NCBI RefSeq assembly: GCF_039511225.1
Contig: NZ_CP154261.1
Coordinates: forward strand, 5,890,001-5,954,000
Origin: Sphingobacterium multivorum
Lineage (GTDB): Bacteria; Bacteroidota; Bacteroidia; Sphingobacteriales; Sphingobacteriaceae
Direction of reading: 5' to 3'
Length of the DNA: 64,000 nt
A model generated the notes under the pieces. It saw nothing but the letters and a program-made list of their open reading frames with translations. It had not been told where the DNA came from and ran no database searches. Below, in pieces: positions 55,171 to 64,000 of the stretch (position 1 is the first letter of the stretch; every line of letters begins with the position of its first letter). A program made the translations under genes and the position numbers.

Positions 55171-55620
55171 ATAAATTAAAATTCACAAACTATCCCCAAA
55201 AGTGACGATTCAAATTAACGAAAAATGTGGAAAACGTGTAAATAAAAGGTTAAATAAAAATGAAAAGTATTTAACAATTCACAAATCTCCTATTTTCAAG
55301 CCTTATTTCTAAAATTTTTCCGCACAAAAATCTAGAGATTTCCACATTTTCTAAACAAAAACTATTCAACAAAAATATATGGAAAATAAAAAATAAGATA
55401 ATTTAGAATTTTAAAAATCAGGTCTTTAATGAATAAATTCTGTTGAAAAATTGTTGAAAACTCTATAAAAACCTAAAATCAAAATCGGAATAACCTAATT
55501 TATACCACTTTTCCACACCATAATAAACAATAAGAGATTTTCTATTTTAAATAATTAGTATTTATTGAAAAAAAAGATTGTGGAATACGTTCGAAAATCT
55601 TTGTTTAGTTTTGTCAAGTT
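55171..55620. other. Probable chromosomal replication origin (oriC)
   Basis: AT-rich DNA (81 G+C in 360 counted bases) with a cluster of DnaA-box-like 9-mers: TTTTCCACA at 55226-55234 (minus) and 55509-55517 (plus), ATTTCCACA at 55338-55346, TATTCCACA at 55579-55587 (minus), and several TTTTCAACA/ATTCAACA variants near 55365 and 55441-55460. Strand composition switches from A>T and C>G to T>A and G>C around 55560-55620, as expected where leading strands diverge. Supported by nearby parS sites and scpA. DnaA boxes differ from TTATCCACA by one base, so they are approximate. Confidence 0.75.
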
Positions 55621-58290
55621 CGATTAGAAGCGGTTAGATTTCGATATTCGGGAATTATAAAGTCCCCTATTGAAATATTTAATTCTAATTGAGTTTATTT
55701 TACTTTTTAAATTTCCTATTGACTTTTAAAGCGCTTTAGGATTGACTATTTATTTTATTTTTTTTTGTGTATGGATTTAATCTAGTTTCAGCGCGTTATT
55801 TATAATTTTTTTAAAAAAAATATAGGTTTAAGTCGTTTTATACTTGGATATTTTCCCGTGTGGGATCTTATTTCAATTTTATCGCTTTGTAACCGATAGA
55901 AATCGGCTCAGAAAAGTTTTAATTCTAATTTGGATGCTATGAGATTTTAATATTTCTGTCTTTAGAGCAGATAAATTCTTTTATTGAATTCTAATAGTTG
56001 CTAATCTTTGCTTTTAAAATTGATATGAAAAAGGCAATTTAATTGATTTTGATATTTGGATTTTAAACTGTTTGAGGTTTGCTTATTTGCGTATTTTTTT
56101 CAAAAATATGTGAATTTTGCTTTCTCAACGAGGTAAAATTGGCGTCAAAAATTTCTGTACTTTATCAGCAAAGTTTTCAAAAATGGAAATTGAGAGGTAT
56201 TTGGTTATTGGAATTTTTTATTCCTGGATCTGCCTGTTTATATTCAGATTTGGCTACGATATTTGTTTGGTTTTCGCGGGATTGAATTTTAAAAAGAATC
56301 TCAAGGCGATTGTTTAAAAATATACCTGTTTAGAATTGGATATTTTTTAAAAATTTGTTTTCAGGGCTTTTTAAGACATTCTATAGCCTTAAATAGTAAA
56401 TTTTTTAAGATCTAACTGAAATTCGAAGATTGACTTGTTAATAATTTTGGAATGCAGATAATTTCTTCAAATAATTTATTGCAGAACAAACAATCTTACT
56501 ATATTTGCAGCCCAACATCGGTTAAATGGAGGAAATATCCAAATTTAGATCAGTGACATTAGAATATTTTGGATTATTGCTATCTGGCAATTTTTTAGAT
56601 CATTCTCAGGGTTTATTTTTCTAAAATTAAGCTCTTATAGATTGAATATATTTTGTTGATTCGTTATTTGTATGGAATATTTAATTCTAAGCGAGTTTGT
56701 CGTTTTTAAAGCGCTTTATCAGTTGCATATTTAGTATTTTTTTTAATATTATCTATATATTTGAATCTCGAGTACTATAAATCCGCAAATTTTAATGCAA
56801 ATTTTAGAAATGGCTAAATTTTGAATAATTTATTTTTTATTTTATATGAATTAATATCTTTTAAGTTATACATTTTGAGTTTATTGTAATTTATGCGATA
56901 GTTATTGCCAGATGATTATTCTAGCGGTATATACGCTCCGATTGTGTTATATTGAGTTTAGAATAGAGCTATTTACAGGATTTTTATCTAGATACAAGGT
57001 ATTATTAACTTTATTTTGTGTTATTTCGACTGAATTTGTGATTGCTATAAAATTTCCTGTAATTAGATAGCAAAAAAAGTTATATTAAGCTTCTTAGAAT
57101 TAAATAAAGGCACTATTCTAGATCACAGCGGTCAATTTTTAATTCTCATCCAGTTTATTTTGGATACTATACACATTATTTTAGTCGAATTTCAATTTGC
57201 GGGAATTAGTGCCTTTTAAAGTCGCTTCTACTCGACTCATTTGATTTTTTTATAAATATCTAATTCTTATCGTGTTTATTGTGAATTATTTTATTCAACC
57301 CTATTAGGCCTGATCCGATAAATTTATCCCTGTTATATTCCTATATTCATTTTTACAGGCTAATAATACTTATATATGCTATTCTCGACGGGTTTATTTT
57401 GGAAATAATGCCTTCTATTGGTTATTTGCGGCGTATTATGATTTAGGAAAATTGATTTTGGCCCTATGCTGGTCATCGTTGCTGTATGAGTTGGCAATTG
57501 AGAATATATAAACTTCAGCTACTCGCGATTAGAATGCCATATATTGGTTAGGCAGTGATAAAATATGCTATAGACGATTCTAAGAGCCTTTATTTCATTT
57601 TCGGTGCTATTTTTATGCTTTCAGTGCTGCACGTATACACAATTCTGTCAAAATTTGCCAAAATAAACCCGCTGAGAATTTGATATAAAATTATACATCA
57701 ATCCAAGATTTATTAATCTATCCTATACGGCCTCAAAAACGTTTTCTTATCTGAAATGTTAATAAATAAAGCTTCCTTTTGTGCCATATTTTTCATTGTT
57801 TTGTAATATGCCTAAAAACGTTTCTTAGGCTACGAAAGTAAGTTATGGATGAAACTGATTTTCGAAGATCGAAATAATGTGAAATAAACCCTTTCAGTTT
57901 TTGTTATAAACGAAGAGCTTGAATAGTTTTCCAAATATCCAAGTCTAAAAGAGTTTATATGGACATAATACTGTGAAATTAAACTACATGTGAATTAATT
58001 TAACTATTAATACTTGTAAATGTTTATTTTGAATGATCAATACATATTTTGCTGTCAGTTCTACAAGATCATGGAATGGGACAAAAGTTACCATTGTTCG
58101 ATCAAATTTACAAACTGACATTATCCAATGAGCTCGACTTAGCAAACACGTTGTAATCTGTTACTAATTAATAATAGGTTTTATATCAGTGTTTTATTCA
58201 CTATAATCTACTAATGGATCAAATGGAAGCGAGAGCTATATTACCACGACTTGATTAATTTGCTTTTAATTGACTTTTATATATATAACA
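55621..58290. repeat. Gene-free AT-rich region with dispersed degenerate repeats
   Basis: About 2.7 kb with no convincing gene; two overlapping frames (56079-56317) lack coding character. A dispersed motif, (A/G/T)ATTCT-N7-TTTATTTT(GG), occurs at 55681, 57141, 57264, 57381, 57577 and, inverted, at 57657-57680, with variants at 56602 and 56684. A palindrome TTTTAAAGCGCTTTA occurs at 55724 and 56704, and a related TTTTAAAGTCGCTT at 57213. In at least three places the order is ATTCT motif, then this palindrome, then a T-tract. A pair CCT(C)AAAAACGTTTTCTTA lies near 57730 and 57810. Confidence 0.6.
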
Positions 58291-58303
58291 ATGCTTATTT
58301 TTG
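58270..58303 (+). promoter_or_regulatory. Promoter of nadA
   Basis: TTGAC at 58270-58274 (-33-like TTG) is separated by 23 bp from TATTTTTG at 58296-58303 (-7, TAnnTTTG). This gives a leader of roughly 20 bp before the ATG at 58331, supporting that start codon over an upstream ATG at 58301. Confidence 0.55.
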
Positions 58304-58330
58304 TTGCTCATAAAAGCTGAAACTACTCGC

Positions 58331-59326
58331 ATGGAAATTGTAAATTATGAGCTTCAAGCAAAAGGTTATATCGATGCTCCGATTGATCCCTCACTGGATT
58401 TGATTAAAGAGATCCAACGCTTAAAGAAAGAAAAGAAGGCTGTCATCTTGGCTCACTATTATCAAGAGTCTGAAATACAAGATATAGCAGATTATATAGG
58501 AGATAGTCTTGGCTTATCGCAGGAAGCTGCGAAAACCGATGCAGATGTAATTGTTTTTGCTGGAGTACATTTCATGGCTGAGACGGCTAAAATACTTTCA
58601 CCGACGAAGAAGGTTCTTTTGCCAGATGCTAAAGCCGGTTGTTCATTGTCAGATTCATGCCCACCACATCTTTTTGCTAAATTTAAAGAGCAATATCCTG
58701 ATCATTTGGTGATTACCTATGTAAATTGTACGGCTGAATTGAAAGCTCTTTCAGATATTGTATGCACATCAAGCAACGCTGTTCAGATTGTTGAAAGTCT
58801 TCCTGAGGATCAGAAAATCATTTTCGGTCCAGATCGCAACCTAGGTGCATATGTTAAGAAGAAAACAGGACGTGACCTGGTACTTTGGAATGGAGCTTGT
58901 ATGGTGCATGAAATTTTTTCTCAAGATAAAATTGACCGTTTGAAAAGCGAGCACCCCGAGGCTAAGTTTATTGCCCATCCAGAGTGTGAAGATCATATAC
59001 TCGCGATAGCTGATTATGTGGGATCGACTGCTGGAATGCTTAAATTTACCCAAACAGATAAAGCCCAGGCTTATATTGTTGCTACAGAATCAGGCATTCT
59101 TTACCAAATGCAAAAAGCGAGTCCACATAAGACTTTTATTCCTGCTCCTCCTAATAATGCCTGTGCATGTAATGATTGTCCGCATATGAAGCTTAATACG
59201 CTTGAAAAGCTATACAACTGTCTAAAGTATGAGTCCCCTGAAATTCTTCTTCCTGAGGATGTGATTCTTCGTGCACAACGTCCTATTGAACGTATGTTGG
59301 AAATATCAGCGCGCTTAGGACTATAG
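58331..59326 (+). CDS. nadA: Quinolinate synthase
   Basis: 331 residues from ATG at 58331, whose sequence then begins MEIVNYELQAKGYIDAPI as in the family. It condenses iminoaspartate with dihydroxyacetone phosphate to quinolinate, using a [4Fe-4S] cluster. Cluster-region Cys are in AGCSLSDSCPP, NGACMVHE and CACNDCPHMKLNT. The partner NadB is encoded across the origin region. It is a leading-strand gene of the right arm. Confidence 0.96.
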   Translation: MEIVNYELQAKGYIDAPIDPSLDLIKEIQRLKKEKKAVILAHYYQESEIQDIADYIGDSLGLSQEAAKTDADVIVFAGVHFMAETAKILSPTKKVLLPDAKAGCSLSDSCPPHLFAKFKEQYPDHLVITYVNCTAELKALSDIVCTSSNAVQIVESLPEDQKIIFGPDRNLGAYVKKKTGRDLVLWNGACMVHEIFSQDKIDRLKSEHPEAKFIAHPECEDHILAIADYVGSTAGMLKFTQTDKAQAYIVATESGILYQMQKASPHKTFIPAPPNNACACNDCPHMKLNTLEKLYNCLKYESPEILLPEDVILRAQRPIERMLEISARLGL

Positions 59327-59342
59327 ATTTGTTGTATTTTTG

Positions 59343-59378
59343 CTACGATTAGCTATCGTAGATTATTGATTTTTAACG
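59343..59378 (+). terminator. Weak terminator after nadA
   Basis: CTACGAT (59343-59349) pairs with ATCGTAG (59355-59361), followed by a T-rich tail interrupted by A and G. A plausible but weak intrinsic terminator. Confidence 0.4.
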
Positions 59379-59478
59379 TAATACAAATAATTTTTATGAA
59401 TGTTTGTCCTAGCTTGTAATTAAGACGCTTAGCTGGATAAGCATATAAATTCATTGGACTTATAGCTATACTTGTTTT

Positions 59479-59525
59479 GTAATGCCATCTTAATGCATCA
59501 GTCAAAGATGATTATCCGGCATTAC
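59479..59525 (+). other. Structured leader upstream of thiL
   Basis: GTAATGCC (59479-59486) pairs with GGCATTAC (59518-59525), enclosing an inner stem CATCTT/AAGATG (59486-59491 and 59505-59510). It ends 28 bp before the thiL start. Conserved TPP-riboswitch sequences are absent, so this is not a typical TPP riboswitch. Its role is unknown. Confidence 0.45.
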
Positions 59526-59552
59526 CTATATTAAACTTTTAAACTTTTTAGC

Positions 59553-60605
59553 ATGTTTGATTTTGATAATACCGAGCGGACCAATCTAGAGGAAATGGGC
59601 GAGTTTGGACTGATTGATTATATAAGTAAGGCTGTTGAATTGACAGAGAAATCCACTGTGAAGGGGATTGGGGATGATGCGGCTGTTTTAGATTTCGAAG
59701 GTAAGAAGACTTTGGTATCGACTGATCTATTGTTGGAAGGGATTCATTTTGATCTTAGGTATGTACCATTAAAACATTTAGGTTATAAAGCTGTTCAAGT
59801 CAATTTGAGCGATATTTATGCGATGAATGGAATAGCTTCTCAAATTACCTTTTCAATCGGTATGTCCTCTAAATTTCCATTAGAAGCCGTAGAGGAAATT
59901 TATCAAGGAGCTTTGATTGCCTGTAAGAAGTATAATGTCGATTTAATCGGGGGTGACACTTCGGCTTCAGCACAGGGGCTGGTTATTTCTGTGACAAGTA
60001 TAGGCTATGCTGATGCAGATCAGATCGTTTATCGTAGTGGAGCACAGGAAGGAGATCTATTGTGTGTGTCCGGTGACCTCGGTGCAGCTTATATGGGCTT
60101 ACAACTCTTGGAACGTGAGAAAGAGATTTATTTAGAAAATCCGAATGTACAACCTGATTTGGAAGGAAAGGATTATATCGTTGAACGCCAATTGAAACCT
60201 GAAGCCCGGAAAGACATTGTTGAATTATTTGCCAAGCTAGGGATCAAGCCCACAGCGATGATGGATATTTCGGACGGGCTTGCATCTGAAATTCTTCATA
60301 TTTGCCGACAATCAGATAAAGGATGCCGATTATATGAGGAAAAAATTCCATTGGATCAGATGACTTATGATACGGGGCGGGAATTTGGCATTGATCCAAC
60401 CGTAGCTGCACTTAATGGTGGTGAGGACTATGAGTTATTGTTTACAATAGCGCAATCGGATCACGATAAAATTAAGAATTTACCTGATATTAGTATTATT
60501 GGTTATATGACGCCAAGATCGGAAGGTTGTGAGATGATTTCCAAATCTGGGAATCTTTATCCGATAACGGCACAAGGCTGGAATGCATTTAAGAAAAAAG
60601 ATTAA
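59553..60605 (+). CDS. thiL: Thiamine-monophosphate kinase
   Basis: 350 residues, the usual length. It makes thiamine diphosphate from thiamine monophosphate and ATP. Visible motifs are VKGIGDDAAVLDF (metal-binding Asp pair), DLIGGDTSAS, CVSGDLGAAY and PTAMMDISDGLASEI, then NGGEDYELLFT near the C-terminus. No other thiamine gene is near. A structured leader precedes it and a strong terminator follows. Confidence 0.94.
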   Translation: MFDFDNTERTNLEEMGEFGLIDYISKAVELTEKSTVKGIGDDAAVLDFEGKKTLVSTDLLLEGIHFDLRYVPLKHLGYKAVQVNLSDIYAMNGIASQITFSIGMSSKFPLEAVEEIYQGALIACKKYNVDLIGGDTSASAQGLVISVTSIGYADADQIVYRSGAQEGDLLCVSGDLGAAYMGLQLLEREKEIYLENPNVQPDLEGKDYIVERQLKPEARKDIVELFAKLGIKPTAMMDISDGLASEILHICRQSDKGCRLYEEKIPLDQMTYDTGREFGIDPTVAALNGGEDYELLFTIAQSDHDKIKNLPDISIIGYMTPRSEGCEMISKSGNLYPITAQGWNAFKKKD

Positions 60606-60610
60606 TACGA

Positions 60611-60637
60611 AAAAGACCTGTTCAAAACAGGTCTTTT
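60611..60637. terminator. Bidirectional terminator between thiL and scpA
   Basis: AAAAGACCTGTT (60611-60622) pairs perfectly with AACAGGTCTTTT (60626-60637) around a 3-nt loop; T-rich on the plus side and, via the A-rich stretch, on the minus side. It ends both convergent genes. Confidence 0.9.
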
Positions 60638-60638
60638 T

Positions 60639-61427
60639 TTATGCTTCTTCCTCCTCAAACAGGAGTTCCTCCGTCTCATTTGGATCTCTTTCACCTACAT
60701 TGAAATTGTTATAGCCTAAGCCCACTTCGATCTGTAATAATCGCTGCTGGAGCATTTCGAGAATCGCTAAAAAGTTATAGACGAACTGTATTTTATTTTC
60801 TGAGTTTTTAAGAATTTCTTGAAAATCTAATTTTTTATTGATTTCAATCAGTTCGGCAATTGCTTTCTTCTGTTGTTCAATGGTGTATGGGTATTTGACA
60901 ACTGTATGGGTTACTTCAGGGGGACGATTACGGAATTGATACATCATTTGCTCGTAAATCATCATTAGACCATAGAGGTCGAAGCTATCCAAATTTTCTC
61001 CGGTAGAATCTAATTTTAGTCTTTGTTGGATATCATAGCGTATGTTGCCTCGGCTGTATAGTTTGAGACGATTTTCTTCCAAGACTCTCAATTCTTCACA
61101 GGTCTCTTTAAATTGCTTATAGAGAATAAGTTTTTGAACAAGATCTTCTCTAAGATCGATTTCATTTTCATTGTCGTCCAGATCCAGACGAGGTAATAGC
61201 ATTTTAGCTTTGATACGCATCAGTGTAGAAGCAACAAAGATAAACTCGCTTGCCATTTCCATATTGAGCGCTTGCATTTGGCTCACATACGATAAAAAAT
61301 CATCTGTAATCTTTGAAATCGGTATATCGTGGATATTTAGTTCATCCCGTTCGATAAAAAATAATAATAAATCAAAAGGTCCCTCAAATTGAGGAAGCTT
61401 GATTTCGTAGCCTTCTTCTACTTGCAT
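60639..61427 (-). CDS. scpA: Segregation and condensation protein A (kleisin)
   Basis: 262 residues. Kleisin subunit of the SMC-ScpAB condensin that compacts and separates newly replicated origins. The N-terminal SMC-neck binding part is YEIKLPQFEGPFDLLLFFIERDELNIHDI; the middle is acidic and helical; a C-terminal winged-helix region (about 175-240) contacts the SMC head. ScpB and SMC are not in the window. It is about 5 kb from the origin and about 11 kb from the parS pair, where ParB would load SMC. Confidence 0.93.
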   Translation of the reverse strand: MQVEEGYEIKLPQFEGPFDLLLFFIERDELNIHDIPISKITDDFLSYVSQMQALNMEMASEFIFVASTLMRIKAKMLLPRLDLDDNENEIDLREDLVQKLILYKQFKETCEELRVLEENRLKLYSRGNIRYDIQQRLKLDSTGENLDSFDLYGLMMIYEQMMYQFRNRPPEVTHTVVKYPYTIEQQKKAIAELIEINKKLDFQEILKNSENKIQFVYNFLAILEMLQQRLLQIEVGLGYNNFNVGERDPNETEELLFEEEEA

Positions 61428-61586
61428 ATCTTATACAAATTTACATATAAAATCTTTTGGAATAACTTCGATACAAACTATTCATTATTTTATTTGTTGT
61501 TCATCAATATGTAAATGCGATTTATTTTAAAGATTAAATAAAATTGTCGTTACTTTGTACGAACATATCATGTAAATAGCAGTACT

Positions 61587-63515
61587 ATGCAGTTTGAGGC
61601 TGGAGAACTATTAAGTAAAATAAACGATCCCTCTGATCTTAAAAAGCTAAAGGAAGACCAATTAGAACAGTTAAGTCAGGAATTACGTCAATTTATTATT
61701 GATCAGGTTTCGGTTAATGGTGGTCACTTTGCAGCAAGTTTGGGAGTCGTCGAGTTAACGGTGGCGTTACATTACGTAATGAATACCCCATACGATCAAT
61801 TGATTTGGGATGTAGGTCATCAGGCTTATGGGCATAAAATCCTAACGGGGCGTCGCGATATATTTCATACAAATCGAATTGAGAACGGAATTTCGGGTTT
61901 TCCTAACCGTTTTGAATCTCAATACGATGCATTTGGTGTTGGACACTCGTCAACATCTATTTCTGCAGCATTAGGCATGGCGGTCGCTTCCCAAATAAAG
62001 GGTGAAAAGGATCGTCAGCATATCGCGGTTATCGGTGATGGTGCCTTGACTGGTGGAATGGCATTTGAAGCACTTAATCATGCCGGTATTTCGAAATCAA
62101 ACCTTTTGGTTATTCTGAATGACAACTGCATGTCCATTGACCCTAATGTAGGCGCATTGAAGGAGTATTTGACAAGTATAACAACCTCCAAGCGCTATAA
62201 TCGTTTTAGAGACGATATCGCAGCTGTATTGACCAAGATTTCGGAAGTTGGTCCAAATGCACTTGGTATTGCCAAAAAATTGGAAAAAAGCATAAAGGGA
62301 ACTTTATTAAAAAATGCCAATCTCTTTGAATCTTTAAATTTTAGATATTTTGGACCGGTTGATGGGCATGATGTCAAGAAATTGGCTAAGACCCTTGAAG
62401 ACCTTAAGCATATACCGGGGCCTAAATTATTGCATGCCGTCACCATCAAAGGAAAAGGTTTTGCGCTAGCTGAAAAAGATCAGACGAAATGGCATGCTCC
62501 AGGTCTATTCGATAAAATTACGGGTGAAATCAAGAAGTCTTTGAATGATAAACCGGTAGCACCTAAATTTCAAGATGTTTTTGGACATACTTTAGTTGAG
62601 CTTGCGGAAGAAAATGATAAGATTGTGGGGATCACGCCTGCAATGCCTTCTGGTTCTTCCATGAACATTATGATGAAAGCTATGCCTGACCGTGCATTTG
62701 ACGTTGGTATTGCTGAGCAGCATGCAGTTACATTCAGTGCGGGACTCGCAACACAGGGATTATTACCATTCTGTAATATCTATTCGTCGTTTATGCAACG
62801 CGCTTATGATCAAGTCATCCATGATGTTGCATTACAAAATCTGAATGTTGTTTTCTGTTTGGATCGTGCGGGAGTGGTCGGTGCGGATGGTGCGACACAT
62901 CATGGCGCTTATGATATCGCTTTTATGCGCTGTGTTCCAAATATGACGGTTTCTGCGCCGATGAATGAGGAAGAGTTACGAAATTTAATGTATACAGCGC
63001 AGTTACCCAATAAAGGTCCGTTTGTTATTAGATATCCTAGAGGAAATGGTGTTATGCCAGACTGGCGTCGCCCATTTACAGAAATAGAAATAGGAAAGGG
63101 GCGTCTTATATCAGCAGGTGAGGAGCTTGCTATCTTAAGTTTTGGAGCGATAGGAAATGAAGCTGTTAAAGCGGTACAGCAGTTAAATGAACTGGGAATA
63201 CATCCAGCGCATTATGATCTTCGATTTGCTAAACCATTGGATGAAGCTTTGCTTCATCAGGTCTTTCAGAAATTTGATAAAATTATCACGGTTGAAGATG
63301 GAAGTTTACAGGGGGGCATAGGTTCGGCTGTATTGGAGTTTATGGCCGATCACGGATATCATAGCCAGGTTGTTCGTTTGGGTATTCCGGATAAGATCAT
63401 TGAGCATGCTGAACAAAATGCACAGTGGAAGCATGCACACTACGATGCTGATGCTATCGTATCAGAAGCCAAAAAACTTTGCAATGGAAAATTGACCAGC
63501 TCAATGGTCGGATAA
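61587..63515 (+). CDS. dxs: 1-deoxy-D-xylulose-5-phosphate synthase
   Basis: 642 residues, the usual length. Thiamine-diphosphate enzyme for the first step of the non-mevalonate isoprenoid pathway. Features: LIWDVGHQAYGHKILTGRR, VIGDGALTGGMAFEALNHAG (thiamine-diphosphate motif) and LNDNCMSID, then DVGIAEQHAVTFSAGLATQG in the pyrimidine domain and YPRGNG. It depends on thiamine diphosphate, which thiL nearby supplies, though that may be coincidence. A promoter-like TTACTTTG lies about 30 bp upstream. Confidence 0.96.
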   Translation: MQFEAGELLSKINDPSDLKKLKEDQLEQLSQELRQFIIDQVSVNGGHFAASLGVVELTVALHYVMNTPYDQLIWDVGHQAYGHKILTGRRDIFHTNRIENGISGFPNRFESQYDAFGVGHSSTSISAALGMAVASQIKGEKDRQHIAVIGDGALTGGMAFEALNHAGISKSNLLVILNDNCMSIDPNVGALKEYLTSITTSKRYNRFRDDIAAVLTKISEVGPNALGIAKKLEKSIKGTLLKNANLFESLNFRYFGPVDGHDVKKLAKTLEDLKHIPGPKLLHAVTIKGKGFALAEKDQTKWHAPGLFDKITGEIKKSLNDKPVAPKFQDVFGHTLVELAEENDKIVGITPAMPSGSSMNIMMKAMPDRAFDVGIAEQHAVTFSAGLATQGLLPFCNIYSSFMQRAYDQVIHDVALQNLNVVFCLDRAGVVGADGATHHGAYDIAFMRCVPNMTVSAPMNEEELRNLMYTAQLPNKGPFVIRYPRGNGVMPDWRRPFTEIEIGKGRLISAGEELAILSFGAIGNEAVKAVQQLNELGIHPAHYDLRFAKPLDEALLHQVFQKFDKIITVEDGSLQGGIGSAVLEFMADHGYHSQVVRLGIPDKIIEHAEQNAQWKHAHYDADAIVSEAKKLCNGKLTSSMVG

Positions 63516-63527
63516 GAGCTATACATT

Positions 63528-63575
63528 TGAAAAATGAAAAAGGAGATCAATTTTGATCTCCTTTTTCATTTTTCA
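63528..63575 (+). terminator. Terminator of dxs
   Basis: A perfect 23-bp stem (63528-63550 with 63553-63575) with a 2-nt loop. It is unusually long, with internal T-runs in its downstream arm and a short loop. Confidence 0.85.
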
Positions 63576-64000
63576 AGGGTAGGGATATTTGAATTTAGAA
63601 CTCATCTCATCTGTTACAATTTGTTTTTTTCTGTCCTATAATCCGCATTGATTTTTGTTTTAAGGTTGTGCGTAAATAACTTTAATAGTCCTCTGACAAT
63701 GATGTTAAGTTGGCTTTAAATTCTTATAAATTTAATATTAAAAATATATGAACTAAAGATTGTAATTAGCTATTATTTTGGTTAATTTAGATTTAGACCT
63801 TAAGGACTGATAGGTAGTAAGTTTGCTACTTTTTTTGTTCTTTTTTTTGAAATAAATTTGGAATGTTAATAATTATTTTTAGAGATCAATTTTAGCGCTA
63901 GTTTTCCACAATTTTACACGGTAAAATACTGATATATAATGTATTATCAATTATTTTATATTTTAGTTTTTTAGCTGATTTTTTTTTGTCATCTTCGTTC
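63576..64000. other. Intergenic DNA to the window end, no gene seen
   Basis: About 425 bp of T/G-biased AT-rich DNA with no reading frame or RNA that I recognise. A DnaA-box-like TTTTCCACA occurs at 63902-63910. A gene may begin beyond the window. Confidence 0.5.

Noticed and set aside
56079..56317. Two overlapping frames of 66-68 codons in the spacer between nadB and nadA
   Set aside because: They overlap in different frames, have no signal, domain or ribosome-binding context, and lie in a region whose repeats and composition suggest noncoding DNA.
59479..59525. TPP riboswitch before thiL
   Set aside because: The conserved TPP-binding sequences are not visible; only generic stems are present.

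Overview
The window is chromosomal DNA from a member of the Bacteroidota, most likely family Sphingobacteriaceae and close to Sphingobacterium. The evidence is low GC content, -7 promoter boxes of the TAnnTTTG type (for example at 15989, 18723 and 58296), and families typical of the phylum: DUF3078, DUF6263-like and DUF6952-like proteins, two tricorn-like S41 proteases, 7TMR-DISM kinases and a LytTR regulator. I see no insertion sequence, prophage, CRISPR array or rRNA. There are three tRNA genes (Lys, Arg, Tyr).

The most important structural feature is a probable replication origin. A gene-free stretch of about 3.1 kb separates the divergent nadB and nadA genes (55171-58330). Base composition flips abruptly near 55.56-55.62 kb. 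By hand count, the plus strand of 55201-55560 has A167 T112 G33 C48, whereas 55621-55980 has A101 T163 G56 C40. The A-rich side carries several DnaA-box-like 9-mers. Two near-consensus parS sites lie 6-7 kb away, just upstream of mnmG (gidA), a third parS-like site lies at 639, and scpA (condensin kleisin) lies 5 kb to the other side. The 2.7 kb right of the flip holds a dispersed degenerate repeat, ATTCT-N7-TTTATTTT, that I cannot assign to a known element.

Layout. 1-3.5 kb: end of a barrel-like protein gene, an SH3-like lipoprotein, a CPBP protease, a LytTR regulator. 3.7-10.8 kb: an amidohydrolase, then a tight group made of a GNAT/autoinducer-synthase-like protein, a methyltransferase, a 7TMR-DISM histidine kinase, a receiver-first kinase and a stand-alone receiver; this is the best candidate for an undescribed signalling system. 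11-20 kb: tRNAs, a tricorn-like protease, MFS and PAP2 membrane proteins, and a peroxiredoxin/thioredoxin/small-protein operon. 20.7-25.2 kb: a PIG-L deacetylase, a small membrane protein, a 30-residue translationally coupled ORF and a sodium:solute symporter. 25.2-29.3 kb: envelope genes with one amidase and two glucosaminidases. 29.4-36.2 kb: housekeeping genes (O-methyltransferase, folE, queD, mqnB, pdhB, gcvH, anmK).

36.2-46.5 kb is almost entirely minus strand: DUF2461, cdsA, DUF2007, CPBP protease, a second tricorn-like protease, a zinc-ribbon coiled-coil protein, Nif3-like protein, alpha/beta hydrolase and an RsmI-like methyltransferase. 46.7-53 kb: apaG, an ABC-F ATPase, mnmG and an Ig-like lipoprotein. 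53-64 kb: gamma carbonic anhydrase, nadB, the origin region, nadA, thiL, scpA and dxs. NAD synthesis (nadB, nadA) therefore sits on both arms of the origin, and scpA sits near the parS sites where SMC-ScpAB is normally loaded.
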